Made by a program: the position numbers and the translations under genes. Positions 1 to 9,248 of a stretch of 64,000 nucleotides of DNA are shown piece after piece; within the stretch, counting starts at the first letter, position 1; the number at the start of each line of letters is the position of its first letter. Under the pieces are notes generated by a model, which was given only the letters and a program-made list of their open reading frames with translations, ran no database searches and was not told the origin of the DNA. The stretch comes from BD1-7 clade bacterium (GTDB lineage: Bacteria > Pseudomonadota > Gammaproteobacteria > Pseudomonadales > DT-91): contig CACSIO010000045.1 of NCBI GenBank assembly GCA_902705865.1, positions 292,917 to 356,916 of the forward strand, in the 5' to 3' direction.

Positions 1-858
1 GCGATTGATCGACGGTTACGTGAGATCAACCAAAGTATGTCGACCTATATCGATACCTCGAAGATCAGTGAATTCAATCGGTTGCCGGTCGGGCAATCTC
101 TCCCGATCGACGACGATTTTGTGGACGTGTTTCAGGTGTCCAGAAAAATCTATGATATGTCCAATGGGGCTTTTAACCCGAGTGTTGGTGCATTAGTTGA
201 TTTATGGGGATTTGGTCCGGAATACCGGATGCAAGACACTGCAAAAATTCCATCTGACGCAGATATCGCCAAAGCCCGGGCTGAGATGGGGTTTGCTGAT
301 ATTACGCTTGATGGCAAGGTACTTACGAAAAAAACACCGGTACATTTGGACTTTTCAGCCGTTGCCAAAGGCTATGCGGTTGACGAAATTGCCGAAGTGC
401 TGAATCAATTTGGCATTACGAATTTTATGGTCGAAATCGGTGGTGAGGTAAGCACTCGTGGAAACAGTCCACGTGGAGATTACTGGCGTATAGCTATCGA
501 AGCCCCCGATAAGGTACGTGAGAAGTACCCGACAACCCTAAACCTGCATGAAGCATCAATAGCAACGTCCGGTGACTATCGTAATTATTACGAAGTGGAT
601 GGAAAGCGTTACACGCACATTATTGATCCGGTTTCCGGCAGGCCTGTTACACATGGGCTGACATCGGTCACTGTGATTGCCGATGACGTCGCTCAAGCGG
701 ATGCATGGGCAACGGCACTGTTGGTATTAGGCGAAGATGCAGGCTTTCAGTTAGCTAAAGACGTCGGTTTGGCGATTTACATGATTTATCATACGGACGG
801 TGGATTGGATGCCAAATACACCGAAGCGATGAAGGATTATCTGTTAATCAAAGAATGA
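1..858 (+). CDS. apbE: FAD:protein FMN transferase ApbE (5' end outside the window)
   Basis: Flavin transferase that attaches FMN covalently to Thr residues of periplasmic or membrane proteins such as NqrB and NqrC of the Na+-pumping NADH:quinone reductase. The reading frame is open to base 1, and the residues before the first ATG (at 37) continue the ApbE pattern (INQSMSTY, then SEFNRL). The gene therefore starts upstream, and its signal peptide is not visible. Family motifs seen: DFSAVAKGYAVD, VEIGGEVSTRG, ATSGDYRNYYEVDG, THIIDPVSGRPV and DAWATALLVLG. It is followed at 1041 by nqrM, so this is most likely the end of an nqrABCDEF-apbE-nqrM cluster. The nqr genes themselves lie outside the window. 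Confidence 0.95.
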   Translation, partial: AIDRRLREINQSMSTYIDTSKISEFNRLPVGQSLPIDDDFVDVFQVSRKIYDMSNGAFNPSVGALVDLWGFGPEYRMQDTAKIPSDADIAKARAEMGFADITLDGKVLTKKTPVHLDFSAVAKGYAVDEIAEVLNQFGITNFMVEIGGEVSTRGNSPRGDYWRIAIEAPDKVREKYPTTLNLHEASIATSGDYRNYYEVDGKRYTHIIDPVSGRPVTHGLTSVTVIADDVAQADAWATALLVLGEDAGFQLAKDVGLAIYMIYHTDGGLDAKYTEAMKDYLLIKE

Positions 859-1040
859 CACCCGCGCCATCGAACTCATCGATGGCTGTGATGTCTAACA
901 AATGATGAGGCTCTGTGCTTCGGTATCACTCAAACTGCTAGACGTGCTGGCGTGACTGAGATGGCCACAGAGATAAAAGAGATAAAGCACTATCGAAAAC
1001 CGACTGATACCCGGTTTCTTAGATTAAAGAGGTAAGTTCT

Positions 1041-1271
1041 ATGGAAATGGTGATTGTTACATTTTGTGTCTTCGTATTGTTTTTCATCGCCATGTCGCTG
1101 GGCTATATCTTCCAGAACAAACCGCTGCGGGGTTCTTGTGGTGGTGTAGCCAAATTGATGGGTAACGAAAATTGCGAAATTTGCGGTGGTGACCCAAATA
1201 AATGCGAAACCGAGCAAGAAAAAGCCGCAGCGACTGATCTTGCCTACGATGCTACCGCTCGAAAGAAATAG
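1041..1271 (+). CDS. nqrM: Na+-NQR maturation protein NqrM (DUF539)
   Basis: 76-residue protein needed to assemble the Na+-translocating NADH:quinone reductase, thought to deliver iron for the Cys-ligated Fe centre between NqrD and NqrE. One N-terminal membrane helix (about residues 3-23) is followed by a short soluble part with four Cys (RGSCGG, GNENCEICGG, NKCE), the arrangement expected for DUF539. An AAAGAGG Shine-Dalgarno sequence lies just upstream of the ATG. It is co-directional with apbE after a gap of about 180 bases and matches the usual apbE-nqrM pairing. Confidence 0.92.
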   Translation: MEMVIVTFCVFVLFFIAMSLGYIFQNKPLRGSCGGVAKLMGNENCEICGGDPNKCETEQEKAAATDLAYDATARKK

Positions 1272-1445
1272 TTTTTAGCCCCGAGCGTGTTTTTTACGGT
1301 ATTTAAACGGCAGAAACTCACGTTCGATACACAATGCTTCTAACAATCCTGCTATTGTAAGAACAATTAATTAAGCCCGATGATCATCTAATCGTTGGGC
1401 AAACACCATCAAGATAACCCTGAAAACGGAGTTTTCACCGTCCCT

Positions 1446-2711
1446 GTGTTAAAGCCTGCCCTGTCGCTCTGGATTGGTTTACGCTACAACCGATCGTCTA
1501 ACAAGCAACGTTTTCTGTCTTTGCTCTCCTGGGTGTCACTGGTTGGCATGATGTTGGGTGTTGCGGCCTTGATTGTTGTGTTGTCAGTTATGAATGGTTT
1601 TCAGGCTGAATTGCGTGGTCGTATGCTGAGTCTGATGGCTCACGGTAATGTCGAGCGCGTTGATCATCAGCCGATTGCCGATTGGGCCCACTCTGTTGAA
1701 ATCCTAAAGCAAAATCCAGATGTTATTGCCGTCGCCCCTTGGGTTGGTGGTGATGCCATGTTATCCCATGACGCGCGCCTCAGAGCGGCCCAAATTAACG
1801 GTATTGATTTAGAGCATGAGCTTGATATCGCGCGGCTCGATCAGGCCATGGTTGCCGGTTACCTCGATGAACTGGCGACCACGCGCTATGGCATCGTGCT
1901 TGGCGTAGGGTTAGCACGTAGTTTAGGGCTCAGCATTGGCGATAAAGTCACTGTGGTGCTGCCCAAAGTGACAGTAACGCCACTGGGTCTGAAGCCTCGC
2001 GTAAAGCGTTTTTCATTGATAGGGGTCTTTGAGGTGGGCGCTGATGTCGATTCAACACAAGCCTATATCAATGTCAGAGATGCCCGTAAGCTATTTGGGT
2101 TAACACCGGATCAAGTGCATGCGTTGCGTTTGATCACCCCTGATGCCCTCAGCGTTTCAGGGATTGAAGAAACCCTAGTCGACCCGTTACTTGCAAAAGA
2201 GCCGGGAGCCTGGCAGTTCATTCCTTGGACGCAACAACGCTCAGCGCTGTTTAAGGCGATCAAGATGGAGAAGCTGATGGTGACCTTCATGCTCAGTATC
2301 GTCATTGGGGTGGCTGCATTTAATCTGATTTCTTTGATGAGTATGATGGTTGCACAGAAGCGCAACGAAATTGCTGTGATGCGTATGATGGGCATGAGGC
2401 CTGCTACCGTGATGGGAATATTCTTGACTCAAGGGCTGAGCCTGATGTTTGTTAGCCTATTGATGGGCGGTATTGCTGGCGTTGTGATCTCGCTAAACTT
2501 GCCCGAGATTGTCGGTGTGATCGAACAGACCTTCGGGTTCTATATTTTTGACCCTAACGTTTTTTATATTTCTGGATTGCCGTCGCGACTGATGATTAGT
2601 GATCTCGTATATGTCATCACACTCAGCTTTGTATTGAGTTTCTTATTCGTTTTATACCCGGCCTGGCGTGCGACGCGTATTAAGCCGGTTGAAGCCCTAC
2701 AGTATCAATAG
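1446..2711 (+). CDS. lolC: Lipoprotein-releasing ABC transporter permease LolC
   Basis: Inner-membrane permease of the LolCDE complex, which extracts outer-membrane lipoproteins and hands them to LolA. One N-terminal transmembrane helix (VGMMLGVAALIVVLSVMNGF) is followed by a large periplasmic domain and three C-terminal helices, the FtsX/MacB permease layout. The start is uncertain. GTG at 1446 gives a protein opening LKPALSLWIGLRY, like other LolC proteins, with GGAG 14 bases upstream. TTG at 1395 would add 17 residues but has no ribosome binding site. About 421 residues, against 399 in E. coli. lolD follows 10 bases later. Confidence 0.9.
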   Translation: MLKPALSLWIGLRYNRSSNKQRFLSLLSWVSLVGMMLGVAALIVVLSVMNGFQAELRGRMLSLMAHGNVERVDHQPIADWAHSVEILKQNPDVIAVAPWVGGDAMLSHDARLRAAQINGIDLEHELDIARLDQAMVAGYLDELATTRYGIVLGVGLARSLGLSIGDKVTVVLPKVTVTPLGLKPRVKRFSLIGVFEVGADVDSTQAYINVRDARKLFGLTPDQVHALRLITPDALSVSGIEETLVDPLLAKEPGAWQFIPWTQQRSALFKAIKMEKLMVTFMLSIVIGVAAFNLISLMSMMVAQKRNEIAVMRMMGMRPATVMGIFLTQGLSLMFVSLLMGGIAGVVISLNLPEIVGVIEQTFGFYIFDPNVFYISGLPSRLMISDLVYVITLSFVLSFLFVLYPAWRATRIKPVEALQYQ

Positions 2712-2721
2712 GAATGCTTTC

Positions 2722-3432
2722 ATGAGTCAGGCCGTCATTGAATGTCAAAACGTCTCCAAGCATTACCGCCAGGGCAATGAAACCTTGCATGTGCTCAAAG
2801 ATATCAGTTTTGTGGTTGAGCAAGGCGACTCTGTTGCCATTGTGGGTGCCTCCGGTGCCGGTAAATCGACCCTGCTGAATTTATTGGGTGGGCTGGATTT
2901 TTGCGATGCAGGCAGTGTTAGCGTATTGAAGAAAGACTTGGCAAAGATCAGTAAAGATAAACTCGCCGAATTGCGTAATAGGGAGGTGGGCTTTGTCTAT
3001 CAATTCCACCACTTGCTGACTGAATTCAGCGCTCTTGAAAATGCCGCGATGCCGTTATTGATTCGCGGTGAAAAGCGCAAGGCTGCTTATTCAACGGCAC
3101 GTCAGATACTCGAGCGCGTTGGCCTGGGGGCGCGCGCAAATCATCGCCCTTCAGAGTTATCTGGTGGTGAGCGCCAACGGGTTGCTATCGCGCGGGCATT
3201 GGTTGGCACACCAAGTTGTGTCTTGATGGACGAGCCTACGGGCAACCTTGACGAAGCCACGGCTGATACCATTCAGCAACTGCTGATTTCGTTAAATCAG
3301 GATTTAGGCACCAGTTTTATTGTGGTTACCCATGATAAAACGATTGCCCGTCAGCAGAAGCGCATCTTGCAATTGCACGAAGGTCAGTTGCAGGAGATAA
3401 CACCTGATCGCTCTGCCGGGGTTGCCAGCTAG
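2722..3432 (+). CDS. lolD: Lipoprotein-releasing ABC transporter ATPase LolD
   Basis: Cytoplasmic ATPase that powers LolCE. 236 residues, close to the 233 of E. coli LolD. Walker A GASGAGKST is near residue 41, the signature LSGGE near 146 and Walker B VLMDEPTG near 167, followed by the TH switch. The start is ATG 2722 (MSQAVIECQ), with AGGAA just upstream. The reading frame extends further 5' but overlaps the end of lolC. The last base of its stop codon is the first base of the next gene's GTG, so the three genes form one operon. Confidence 0.95.
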   Translation: MSQAVIECQNVSKHYRQGNETLHVLKDISFVVEQGDSVAIVGASGAGKSTLLNLLGGLDFCDAGSVSVLKKDLAKISKDKLAELRNREVGFVYQFHHLLTEFSALENAAMPLLIRGEKRKAAYSTARQILERVGLGARANHRPSELSGGERQRVAIARALVGTPSCVLMDEPTGNLDEATADTIQQLLISLNQDLGTSFIVVTHDKTIARQQKRILQLHEGQLQEITPDRSAGVAS

Positions 3433-4658
3433 TGAACTCCCTGAGTCTTTTTATCGGTTTTCGGTATACCTTGTCGCGCAGGCAAAGCCATCTCGTGGCC
3501 TTCATTTCGCGTGTTTCTACCGCTGGGATGGTACTTGCAGTCGCCGTATTGATCACAGTTACGTCAGTAATGAACGGCTTCGATCGTGAGTTGCGCGAGC
3601 GAATTTTGGCAATTGTTCCTCATGCGACCGTGCAAGGCTACAAACCGATAACTGACTGGCAAGATAAGGTGCAAATCGCTCAAGCTCATGAAGGTGTCGA
3701 AGAAGCTGTGCCATTCAGTATCATGCAAGGCTTGTTGATGTCGGGTGGCAAGGTGAAATCTGCCATTGTCTACGGTGTTGATGATGAGCTCGAGCCCAAG
3801 CATTCAGTGCTTTATCAAACCCTTGGTGGCGATGCATTAAAAACCCTATCTCAAGCCAAAACTTTGGTGCTAGGCGCTCGTTTAGCGGTCGCACTTAGTG
3901 TCGGTATTGGTGATTCTGTAAATCTGGTTTTGCCGCCGCAAACACGGGGTGCGCTGCCCAAGACCGATACCTTTACCGTCACCGCATTGGTGAATTCTGG
4001 TACTGAACTAGATGAAAAACTGGTGCTGATGCACCGACGCTCAATCGCCGCGTTTCGCAGGCAGCCTGCCGAAAGTGTTGATGGTATCCGCCTTTATATG
4101 ACAGACCTTTTCGATGCTCGTAACATTGCCAATCAGGTCAGTGAAATGACCAGTTTGTATTATGTGAGCGACTGGACGAGAACCCACGGCAATTTGTACC
4201 AAGCAGTGCAGATGTCGCGCAAATTGGTTTTGCTGATGGTGTTTATTATTGTCGCCGTAGCGGCGTTTAATGTGGTTTCAACGCTGGTATTGGCAGTGAA
4301 TGACAAAGCCTCAGATATCGCAATTTTACGAACGCTCGGCTGCAACAATCGCCAAATTCTCAATATCTTTGTGGTTCAAGGCGTGGTTATCGGTATTACC
4401 GGTGTCGCTTTAGGGGTGTTGTTTGGTGTGCTCAGCAGTTTGTTGGTTAGTGATGGGGTTGTATTGCTTGAGAGCCTGACGGGCATTCAGTTTTTGGATA
4501 CCCGAGTATACCCGGTTGATCACTTACCCAGCGCGATTCATCTTTCTGACGTGATAACCATTTGTGTCGTTGCTCTTGGCTTGAGCTTGGTGGCCAGTGT
4601 TTTACCGGCTTGGCAAGCTATTCGCTTGCATCCAGCAACCGTGCTCCGGTACGAGTAG
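3432..4658 (+). CDS. lolE: Lipoprotein-releasing ABC transporter permease LolE (LolC/E family)
   Basis: Second permease of the Lol export complex, 408 residues (E. coli LolE 414). An N-terminal helix around residues 28-48 (MVLAVAVLITVTSVMNGF) precedes a periplasmic domain and three C-terminal helices from about residue 260. It starts with GTG overlapping the lolD stop by one base, which implies translational coupling. It is assigned as LolE rather than a second LolC from its position after lolD; the two proteins are homologous and the split is an inference. Confidence 0.9.
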   Translation: MNSLSLFIGFRYTLSRRQSHLVAFISRVSTAGMVLAVAVLITVTSVMNGFDRELRERILAIVPHATVQGYKPITDWQDKVQIAQAHEGVEEAVPFSIMQGLLMSGGKVKSAIVYGVDDELEPKHSVLYQTLGGDALKTLSQAKTLVLGARLAVALSVGIGDSVNLVLPPQTRGALPKTDTFTVTALVNSGTELDEKLVLMHRRSIAAFRRQPAESVDGIRLYMTDLFDARNIANQVSEMTSLYYVSDWTRTHGNLYQAVQMSRKLVLLMVFIIVAVAAFNVVSTLVLAVNDKASDIAILRTLGCNNRQILNIFVVQGVVIGITGVALGVLFGVLSSLLVSDGVVLLESLTGIQFLDTRVYPVDHLPSAIHLSDVITICVVALGLSLVASVLPAWQAIRLHPATVLRYE

Positions 4659-4774
4659 CGTTAGCGGTTAGGTGCTAGTTTGTGGTTTCGAGGTACTTGA
4701 AAGGCGCGTGTTTGCGAGCGGAATGGTTTGATCAAACGTAACCGGCACGGTCTTAGCCATAAGCTGAGTGAGAC

Positions 4775-4804
4775 AGCCTGATCCCGATAAGGGGTTGTCA
4801 GGCT
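4775..4804. terminator. Possible bidirectional terminator hairpin
   Basis: Inverted repeat AGCCTGA...TCAGGCT with a 16-base spacer that itself contains CCC...GGG. It lies between the convergent lolE and DUF2062 genes, and its right arm runs into the end of the DUF2062 gene. No strong U-tract is visible on either strand, so it is a position-supported guess. Confidence 0.4.
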
Positions 4805-5330
4805 ATTTGGATGTTTTAGCAGAGCGCTTCTTACGATTGTGCCATCTCTTAACCGTGTGGCGACGCCACAGCAGATCAATCACGGTATATCCCAAGGCAC
4901 TGGCAAAGGTGCCGACAATAAAACTGCCTAAAAATAACGGTTCAACGATCTGGTGGAACTGCGCCTGAAACCATTCCCAGTTTATTTGCGATGAATAATC
5001 CACTGCTTGAATATCCAAAATAAAGGCGCCCAGGCGGTAACAAGCATAAAAGATGGGGGCGATGGTCAGCGGGTTGGTAATCCACACAAACACAATCGAT
5101 AGCGGCAGATTAGCGCGCACAAAAATACAGGCGATGCCCGCGATCACCATCTGCATCGGCAGGGGGATAAAAGCACAAAACAAACCAATCAACGCTGCAC
5201 GTGAGACATAGCGGCGGTTGAAGTGCCATACATCCGCTTTGTGCAACCAACGACTGAGTAAGCGCATCGATTTATTTTCGAGCACCTGGTCTTGTCTTGG
5301 CATCAACTTTTTCAGAGTCTTTTTCGGCAT
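4803..5330 (-). CDS. DUF2062 domain membrane protein
   Basis: 175-residue integral membrane protein of the DUF2062 family; molecular function not established. A basic N-terminus (PKKTLKKLMPR) is followed by the family pattern: NRRYVSRAALIGLFCAFIP, the glycine-containing segment MVIAGIACIFVRANLPLS and the conserved WITNPLTIAPIFYACYRLG. Two or three membrane helices are expected. A basic tail rich in Lys/Arg closes the protein. It is convergent with lolE and divergent from comEC. The same neighbourhood (lol operon, DUF2062, comEC) occurs in other gammaproteobacteria, which supports the call. Confidence 0.85.
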   Translation of the reverse strand: MPKKTLKKLMPRQDQVLENKSMRLLSRWLHKADVWHFNRRYVSRAALIGLFCAFIPLPMQMVIAGIACIFVRANLPLSIVFVWITNPLTIAPIFYACYRLGAFILDIQAVDYSSQINWEWFQAQFHQIVEPLFLGSFIVGTFASALGYTVIDLLWRRHTVKRWHNRKKRSAKTSK

Positions 5331-5494
5331 GTCGGTCTTATCTTGCTTGTATTCCGTAGTCCGGCGTCAATGGTCGGTCCGGGGCCAAAAATTCGGCGCA
5401 GATAATACGTTAATCCCTGCAAAAATGCGTGTTAAATATTCATTATTGACAGCTGATTGCCTTTGGCATTCGTATCGAGCCTTGGCGTCTGGTA

Positions 5495-8065
5495 GTGTAT
5501 TGCCAGAAAATCCTAAGAACCGGCACGGATGCCATGTGTTTTTTAGTTGCTTTCAGTCTTTTTAGTGTAGTGCTTCGCTGGCAATCGTCATTGTTCGAGC
5601 GGCCGGTGCTAATTGTGCTAACCCTTGTTGCTGCTGCGCTGCTTATTTGTAGCATTAGGTGGGTTCATACGTACCTGATGCAGCAGGCAATATATGTTGT
5701 TGTGGGTGCGTGTTTGGCAGTTAGTTGGGGGCAATGGCACGCTCACGATGCTCTTGATACCCGATTGACCGAGGCCGCAGGCAAGGTCGACCTTAAAGCG
5801 CGCTTGCAGGTTGAGAGTCTTGTGCGTGATAAAGGCCGTTATCAACAACTCACCGCGAAGATTCTGCAAATCGATTCTATATCCACCAATAAAGGCTGGC
5901 CAAATGCGGTCGGTCAGAGTGTGCAGCTCAACATCTACCGTGCGTCGCCTGCCTCAGGTAGTGATCCATTACCGCCAGCGATACTGCCGTGTGACACGTT
6001 CGAGGCGAATATTCGTCTTAAGGCACCTCGCGGGCTAGCCAATAACACCGGTTTTGATTACGAAGCCTGGTTGTTGCATCAGGGCATCAAAGCCCGTGGT
6101 TATTCAAAATCTGTCCTATTGATCGAGCCTGCGAAAGGATTTTGCTTGAATCAATGGCGGCAGGGTTTTATTGCATTTGTACGCGATAAATACCCGAAAG
6201 CGGCGGGTTGGCTGTTGGCGATTACCATAGGCGAACGTGCCTATTTATCCGCTGCCCAGCGCCAGCAACTGCAGGTTACCGGCACTATGCATCTGTTTGT
6301 AATTTCGGGCTTGCATATTAGTCTGGCTGCTGCAGTTGTTTTTGGCGCGCTCATGGGGTTGCGACGTATTGGCGCAGGGCGTTTGTTCCCAGGCGATTGG
6401 CGGCCGTTGGTGAGTGTTATTGCGCTGTTAGCGGCTGTGGGTTACGCCGCATTAGCCGGGTTTTCTATCCCGGTACAGCGCGCACTGGTTGGGCTTTGTG
6501 TGTTTATGTTCGGCGGTTTGCTTGGGCTTAACTGGGGGCTATGGCGGCGTTATTGGTTGGCGATGGTTGCGGTGATTTTGAGCGACCCATTGGCACCGCT
6601 GAATACCGGGTTTTTATTATCGTTTGTTGCGGTGTTCTGGCTGATTTTGTCAGCCTCTGTGTTGCAGTCACGGGTAGGAATATTAGGCCAAAAGGATCAA
6701 CCAGAAACCTCATTAGAAAACGTACAAACCAAGCCAGGCTGGATTCATGGCGCAGTAAGATTTATTCAACTGCAATTGATCCTGTTTGTCGGGCTGTTGC
6801 CGCTGGCATTACAGTGGTTTCAGGGTGTGTCGTTGATCTCTCCGATAGTAAATTTGATTGCGATCCCGCTATTGAGCTTAGTCGTCGTGCCGCTGTGTTT
6901 GCTGGGCTTTATGTTGTGGCTTTTGGTAGGCACAGATTTGCATCTCTTAATGATTACCTCCGTGTTGCTCGAGACATTTTTTGATGGGCTCAGCGTCGTG
7001 CAATCATACCTGCGCGATGGCGGCTTTTGGCGTCAACCTGTGTCGTCGCATGTGGTGTGGCTGTTGTTGTTTTTGGTGCTGCTAATGTTCATGCCGCCGA
7101 TCGTTCGTCAGCGGCGTCTGGCATTAGTGTTGATCCCGTTTGTTGTGTGTTTTGAATATCTGTCTCGGTTCGATACCAAAGCGCAACCCGATCATCGTGA
7201 TATGAACAGCGAAATTGCATCGACTGCTCCCATTATTGATGTTCTTGATGTCGGGCAGGGGCTCGCCATTGTGATTCAGGTAGCCAATAAAACACTCCTT
7301 TATGATACCGGTGCTGCGTGGGAAACCGGCAGCATGGCCGAGATGATTGTGTTGCCCGTGTTATACGAACAGGGCATTGATTCGCTGGATGCACTGGTCA
7401 TCAGCCATGCCGATAATGACCACGCCGGGGGGTTGGGGGCAATACTCGATCGTCTGCCGGTGGGCCACATTTATGCCAGTGAGATTCCCGCACTTGCTAC
7501 TTCAGTGCCTAGCAATACTGCCTTGCCTCCAAATTCAGCATGCGATTCAGGTGTTCAATGGCAATGGGATGATGTCACGTTCCGTTTTCATACTGTCGCT
7601 AACAGCAATGGCGCGTTAAGCGAAAACGATGCATCTTGTGTATTGATGCTGGTATGGAAGGATTATCGCATTATGTTGCCCGGCGATATTGAGCGTGACG
7701 CAGAGCTCGCATTGTTAAAAATCCCACAAGCACTCAACAGTTGGATGCTGATATCACCTCACCACGGCAGTAACTCGTCATCTACGGCAGCCTTTCTCGA
7801 TGCTATCGACCCAGAATATGTAATTATCTCCAGCGGATTTTTGAATCGTTATCGTCATCCGCACCTAGAAGTGATTGAGCGATACAGCCAAAGACAGATT
7901 CACTGGCTTAATACTGCGGATGTTGGACGCGTTACCGTCAGTTTCAGCGTACAGGGGGAGCCATCGGTGCGCGCCGCCAGAGTTGATCGTCGGCGTTTTT
8001 GGCATGGCAGTGATCGAATGACAAAACCTGAGCCTTTCGCCGATTTTTTGCCGATCTTTCAATGA
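5495..8065 (+). CDS. comEC: DNA internalization competence protein ComEC/Rec2
   Basis: Inner-membrane channel that takes single-stranded DNA into the cytoplasm during natural transformation, 856 residues. Order: N-terminal helices, OB-like DUF4131 region (about 80-200), the multi-helix Competence domain (about 230-520) with the GTMHLFVISGLHISL motif, then a C-terminal metallo-beta-lactamase domain with DVGQGLAIVI and SHADNDHAGG (near residue 636), which resembles the nuclease-type HxDxDH site. The start is GTG 5495 or ATG 5534 (MCFLVAFSL); neither has a convincing ribosome binding site. A TTGACA near 5444 may be part of its promoter. The protein appears intact, so competence is possible if the pilus genes are present elsewhere. 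Confidence 0.93.
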   Translation: MYCQKILRTGTDAMCFLVAFSLFSVVLRWQSSLFERPVLIVLTLVAAALLICSIRWVHTYLMQQAIYVVVGACLAVSWGQWHAHDALDTRLTEAAGKVDLKARLQVESLVRDKGRYQQLTAKILQIDSISTNKGWPNAVGQSVQLNIYRASPASGSDPLPPAILPCDTFEANIRLKAPRGLANNTGFDYEAWLLHQGIKARGYSKSVLLIEPAKGFCLNQWRQGFIAFVRDKYPKAAGWLLAITIGERAYLSAAQRQQLQVTGTMHLFVISGLHISLAAAVVFGALMGLRRIGAGRLFPGDWRPLVSVIALLAAVGYAALAGFSIPVQRALVGLCVFMFGGLLGLNWGLWRRYWLAMVAVILSDPLAPLNTGFLLSFVAVFWLILSASVLQSRVGILGQKDQPETSLENVQTKPGWIHGAVRFIQLQLILFVGLLPLALQWFQGVSLISPIVNLIAIPLLSLVVVPLCLLGFMLWLLVGTDLHLLMITSVLLETFFDGLSVVQSYLRDGGFWRQPVSSHVVWLLLFLVLLMFMPPIVRQRRLALVLIPFVVCFEYLSRFDTKAQPDHRDMNSEIASTAPIIDVLDVGQGLAIVIQVANKTLLYDTGAAWETGSMAEMIVLPVLYEQGIDSLDALVISHADNDHAGGLGAILDRLPVGHIYASEIPALATSVPSNTALPPNSACDSGVQWQWDDVTFRFHTVANSNGALSENDASCVLMLVWKDYRIMLPGDIERDAELALLKIPQALNSWMLISPHHGSNSSSTAAFLDAIDPEYVIISSGFLNRYRHPHLEVIERYSQRQIHWLNTADVGRVTVSFSVQGEPSVRAARVDRRRFWHGSDRMTKPEPFADFLPIFQ

Positions 8066-8122
8066 ATTAGTTGGTTTCATCACAGATATCTCGGTTTTAA
8101 TCCGGCCACAGCGTCTGGAATC

Positions 8123-8151
8123 TTGTGCTTGCTCTGAGGTGTCGCTATTAT
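8123..8151 (+). promoter_or_regulatory. Candidate sigma-70 promoter of the exbB-murB gene run
   Basis: TTGTGC (8123-8128), a 17-base spacer and TATTAT (8146-8151), about 40 bases upstream of the exbB start. The -10 matches 5 of 6 consensus bases, the -35 only 3 of 6. It lies in the gap after comEC, where an operon promoter is expected. Confidence 0.4.
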
Positions 8152-8190
8152 GGCGCCCTTAGTGTTTTCCAGAATAATAAGGGTGTCACT

Positions 8191-8814
8191 GTGTACGAAT
8201 TTATCGTTGCCGGCGGTTGGCTGATGGTGCCAATCATTCTGTGTTCCATTGCTGTGATCGCAATCAGCGTTGAACGCTTCTGGAGCCTTAGTCCAACCAA
8301 AATCGCTCCATCAAACCTGATTGCACAGGTATGGATGTGGCTCAAAGAAGATGAATTCGATGCAGACCGCATGCGCGAAGTTAAGAACTCTTCGCCGCTG
8401 GGATATATCCTTTCTGCTGGGTTAACCAACTCGACTGACCGTGATGTGATGAAAGAAAGCATCGAAGAGGCCGCAGGCCACGTCATTCATGATCTCGAAC
8501 GCTACTTGAATCCATTAGGCACCATTGCAGCGGTTACACCGCTTCTTGGTCTGTTGGGTACCACCATCGGTATGATCAAAGTCTTCTCCGACATCATGAT
8601 CAAAGGTACCGGTGACGCGCAAGTGCTGGCTGGCGGTATCTCTGAAGCCCTCATTACCACCGCATCGGGTTTGGCCGTGGCGATTCCTGCGTTGATTTTG
8701 CATCGTTACTTTCAGCGCCGTATTGATAGCATTGTTATTCAGCTTGAGCAGCAAAGCCTGAAGTTGGTTGATGCCCTGCATTCCAACCGTCAGGTTGATA
8801 TCAAAGAACACTGA
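8191..8814 (+). CDS. exbB: MotA/TolQ/ExbB proton channel family protein
   Basis: Channel-forming partner of ExbD/TolR that uses the proton gradient to energise envelope processes. About 207 residues with three membrane helices: the first at residues 7-29, and a conserved TM2-TM3 block containing GTIAAVTPLLGLLGTTIGM and ITTASGLAVAIPALI. The start chosen is GTG 8191 (MYEFIVAGGW), because AAGGG lies 7 bases upstream. The longer frame from 8125 has no such site. It is followed by exbD and msbA, an arrangement also seen in Pseudomonas, so it may serve lipid A or envelope transport rather than TonB. That role is inference. Confidence 0.9.
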   Translation: MYEFIVAGGWLMVPIILCSIAVIAISVERFWSLSPTKIAPSNLIAQVWMWLKEDEFDADRMREVKNSSPLGYILSAGLTNSTDRDVMKESIEEAAGHVIHDLERYLNPLGTIAAVTPLLGLLGTTIGMIKVFSDIMIKGTGDAQVLAGGISEALITTASGLAVAIPALILHRYFQRRIDSIVIQLEQQSLKLVDALHSNRQVDIKEH

Positions 8815-8826
8815 TAAAGGTTTGTT

Positions 8827-9243
8827 ATGCAATTCAAGCGACAAAACCGCGATAATAGTGACGTCAATCTAACCCCCTTGATTGATGTCGTATTTCTTCT
8901 GCTGATCTTCTTCATGGTATCGACCACCTTCACGGATAAAACCGAGTTGGCGGTAGATTTGCCCGAAGCTAAAGGTCAATTGAAGATGGATAAACCGCAA
9001 ATGATTGAGGTGGTTATCAATCAGGCCGGCGGATACGTTATTAATGGTCACGAACTTCTCAATAACCGCTTTGATACCCTCAAGTCTGCCATTAGCAAGC
9101 TGGCTCAGGGTGATACTAAAAAGCCGCTGGTGATCACCGCTGATGCCCAATCTCCGCATCAGTCTGTGGTAAAAGTCATGGACGCGGCTGGCCAATTAGG
9201 CTTCACTAATCTAAGCATTACTTCAATAGAACCCAACGAGTAG
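8827..9243 (+). CDS. exbD: ExbD/TolR family protein
   Basis: 138-residue partner of the upstream channel. A single N-terminal helix carries the family signature VNLTPLIDVVFLLLIFFMVS, with the proton-carrying Asp in PLIDV, followed by a periplasmic domain (AVDLPEA, LVITADAQSPHQ, VMDAAGQLG). It starts with ATG 12 bases after exbB (AAAGG upstream), and msbA begins 5 bases after its stop. Confidence 0.93.
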   Translation: MQFKRQNRDNSDVNLTPLIDVVFLLLIFFMVSTTFTDKTELAVDLPEAKGQLKMDKPQMIEVVINQAGGYVINGHELLNNRFDTLKSAISKLAQGDTKKPLVITADAQSPHQSVVKVMDAAGQLGFTNLSITSIEPNE

Positions 9244-9248
9244 CAGCT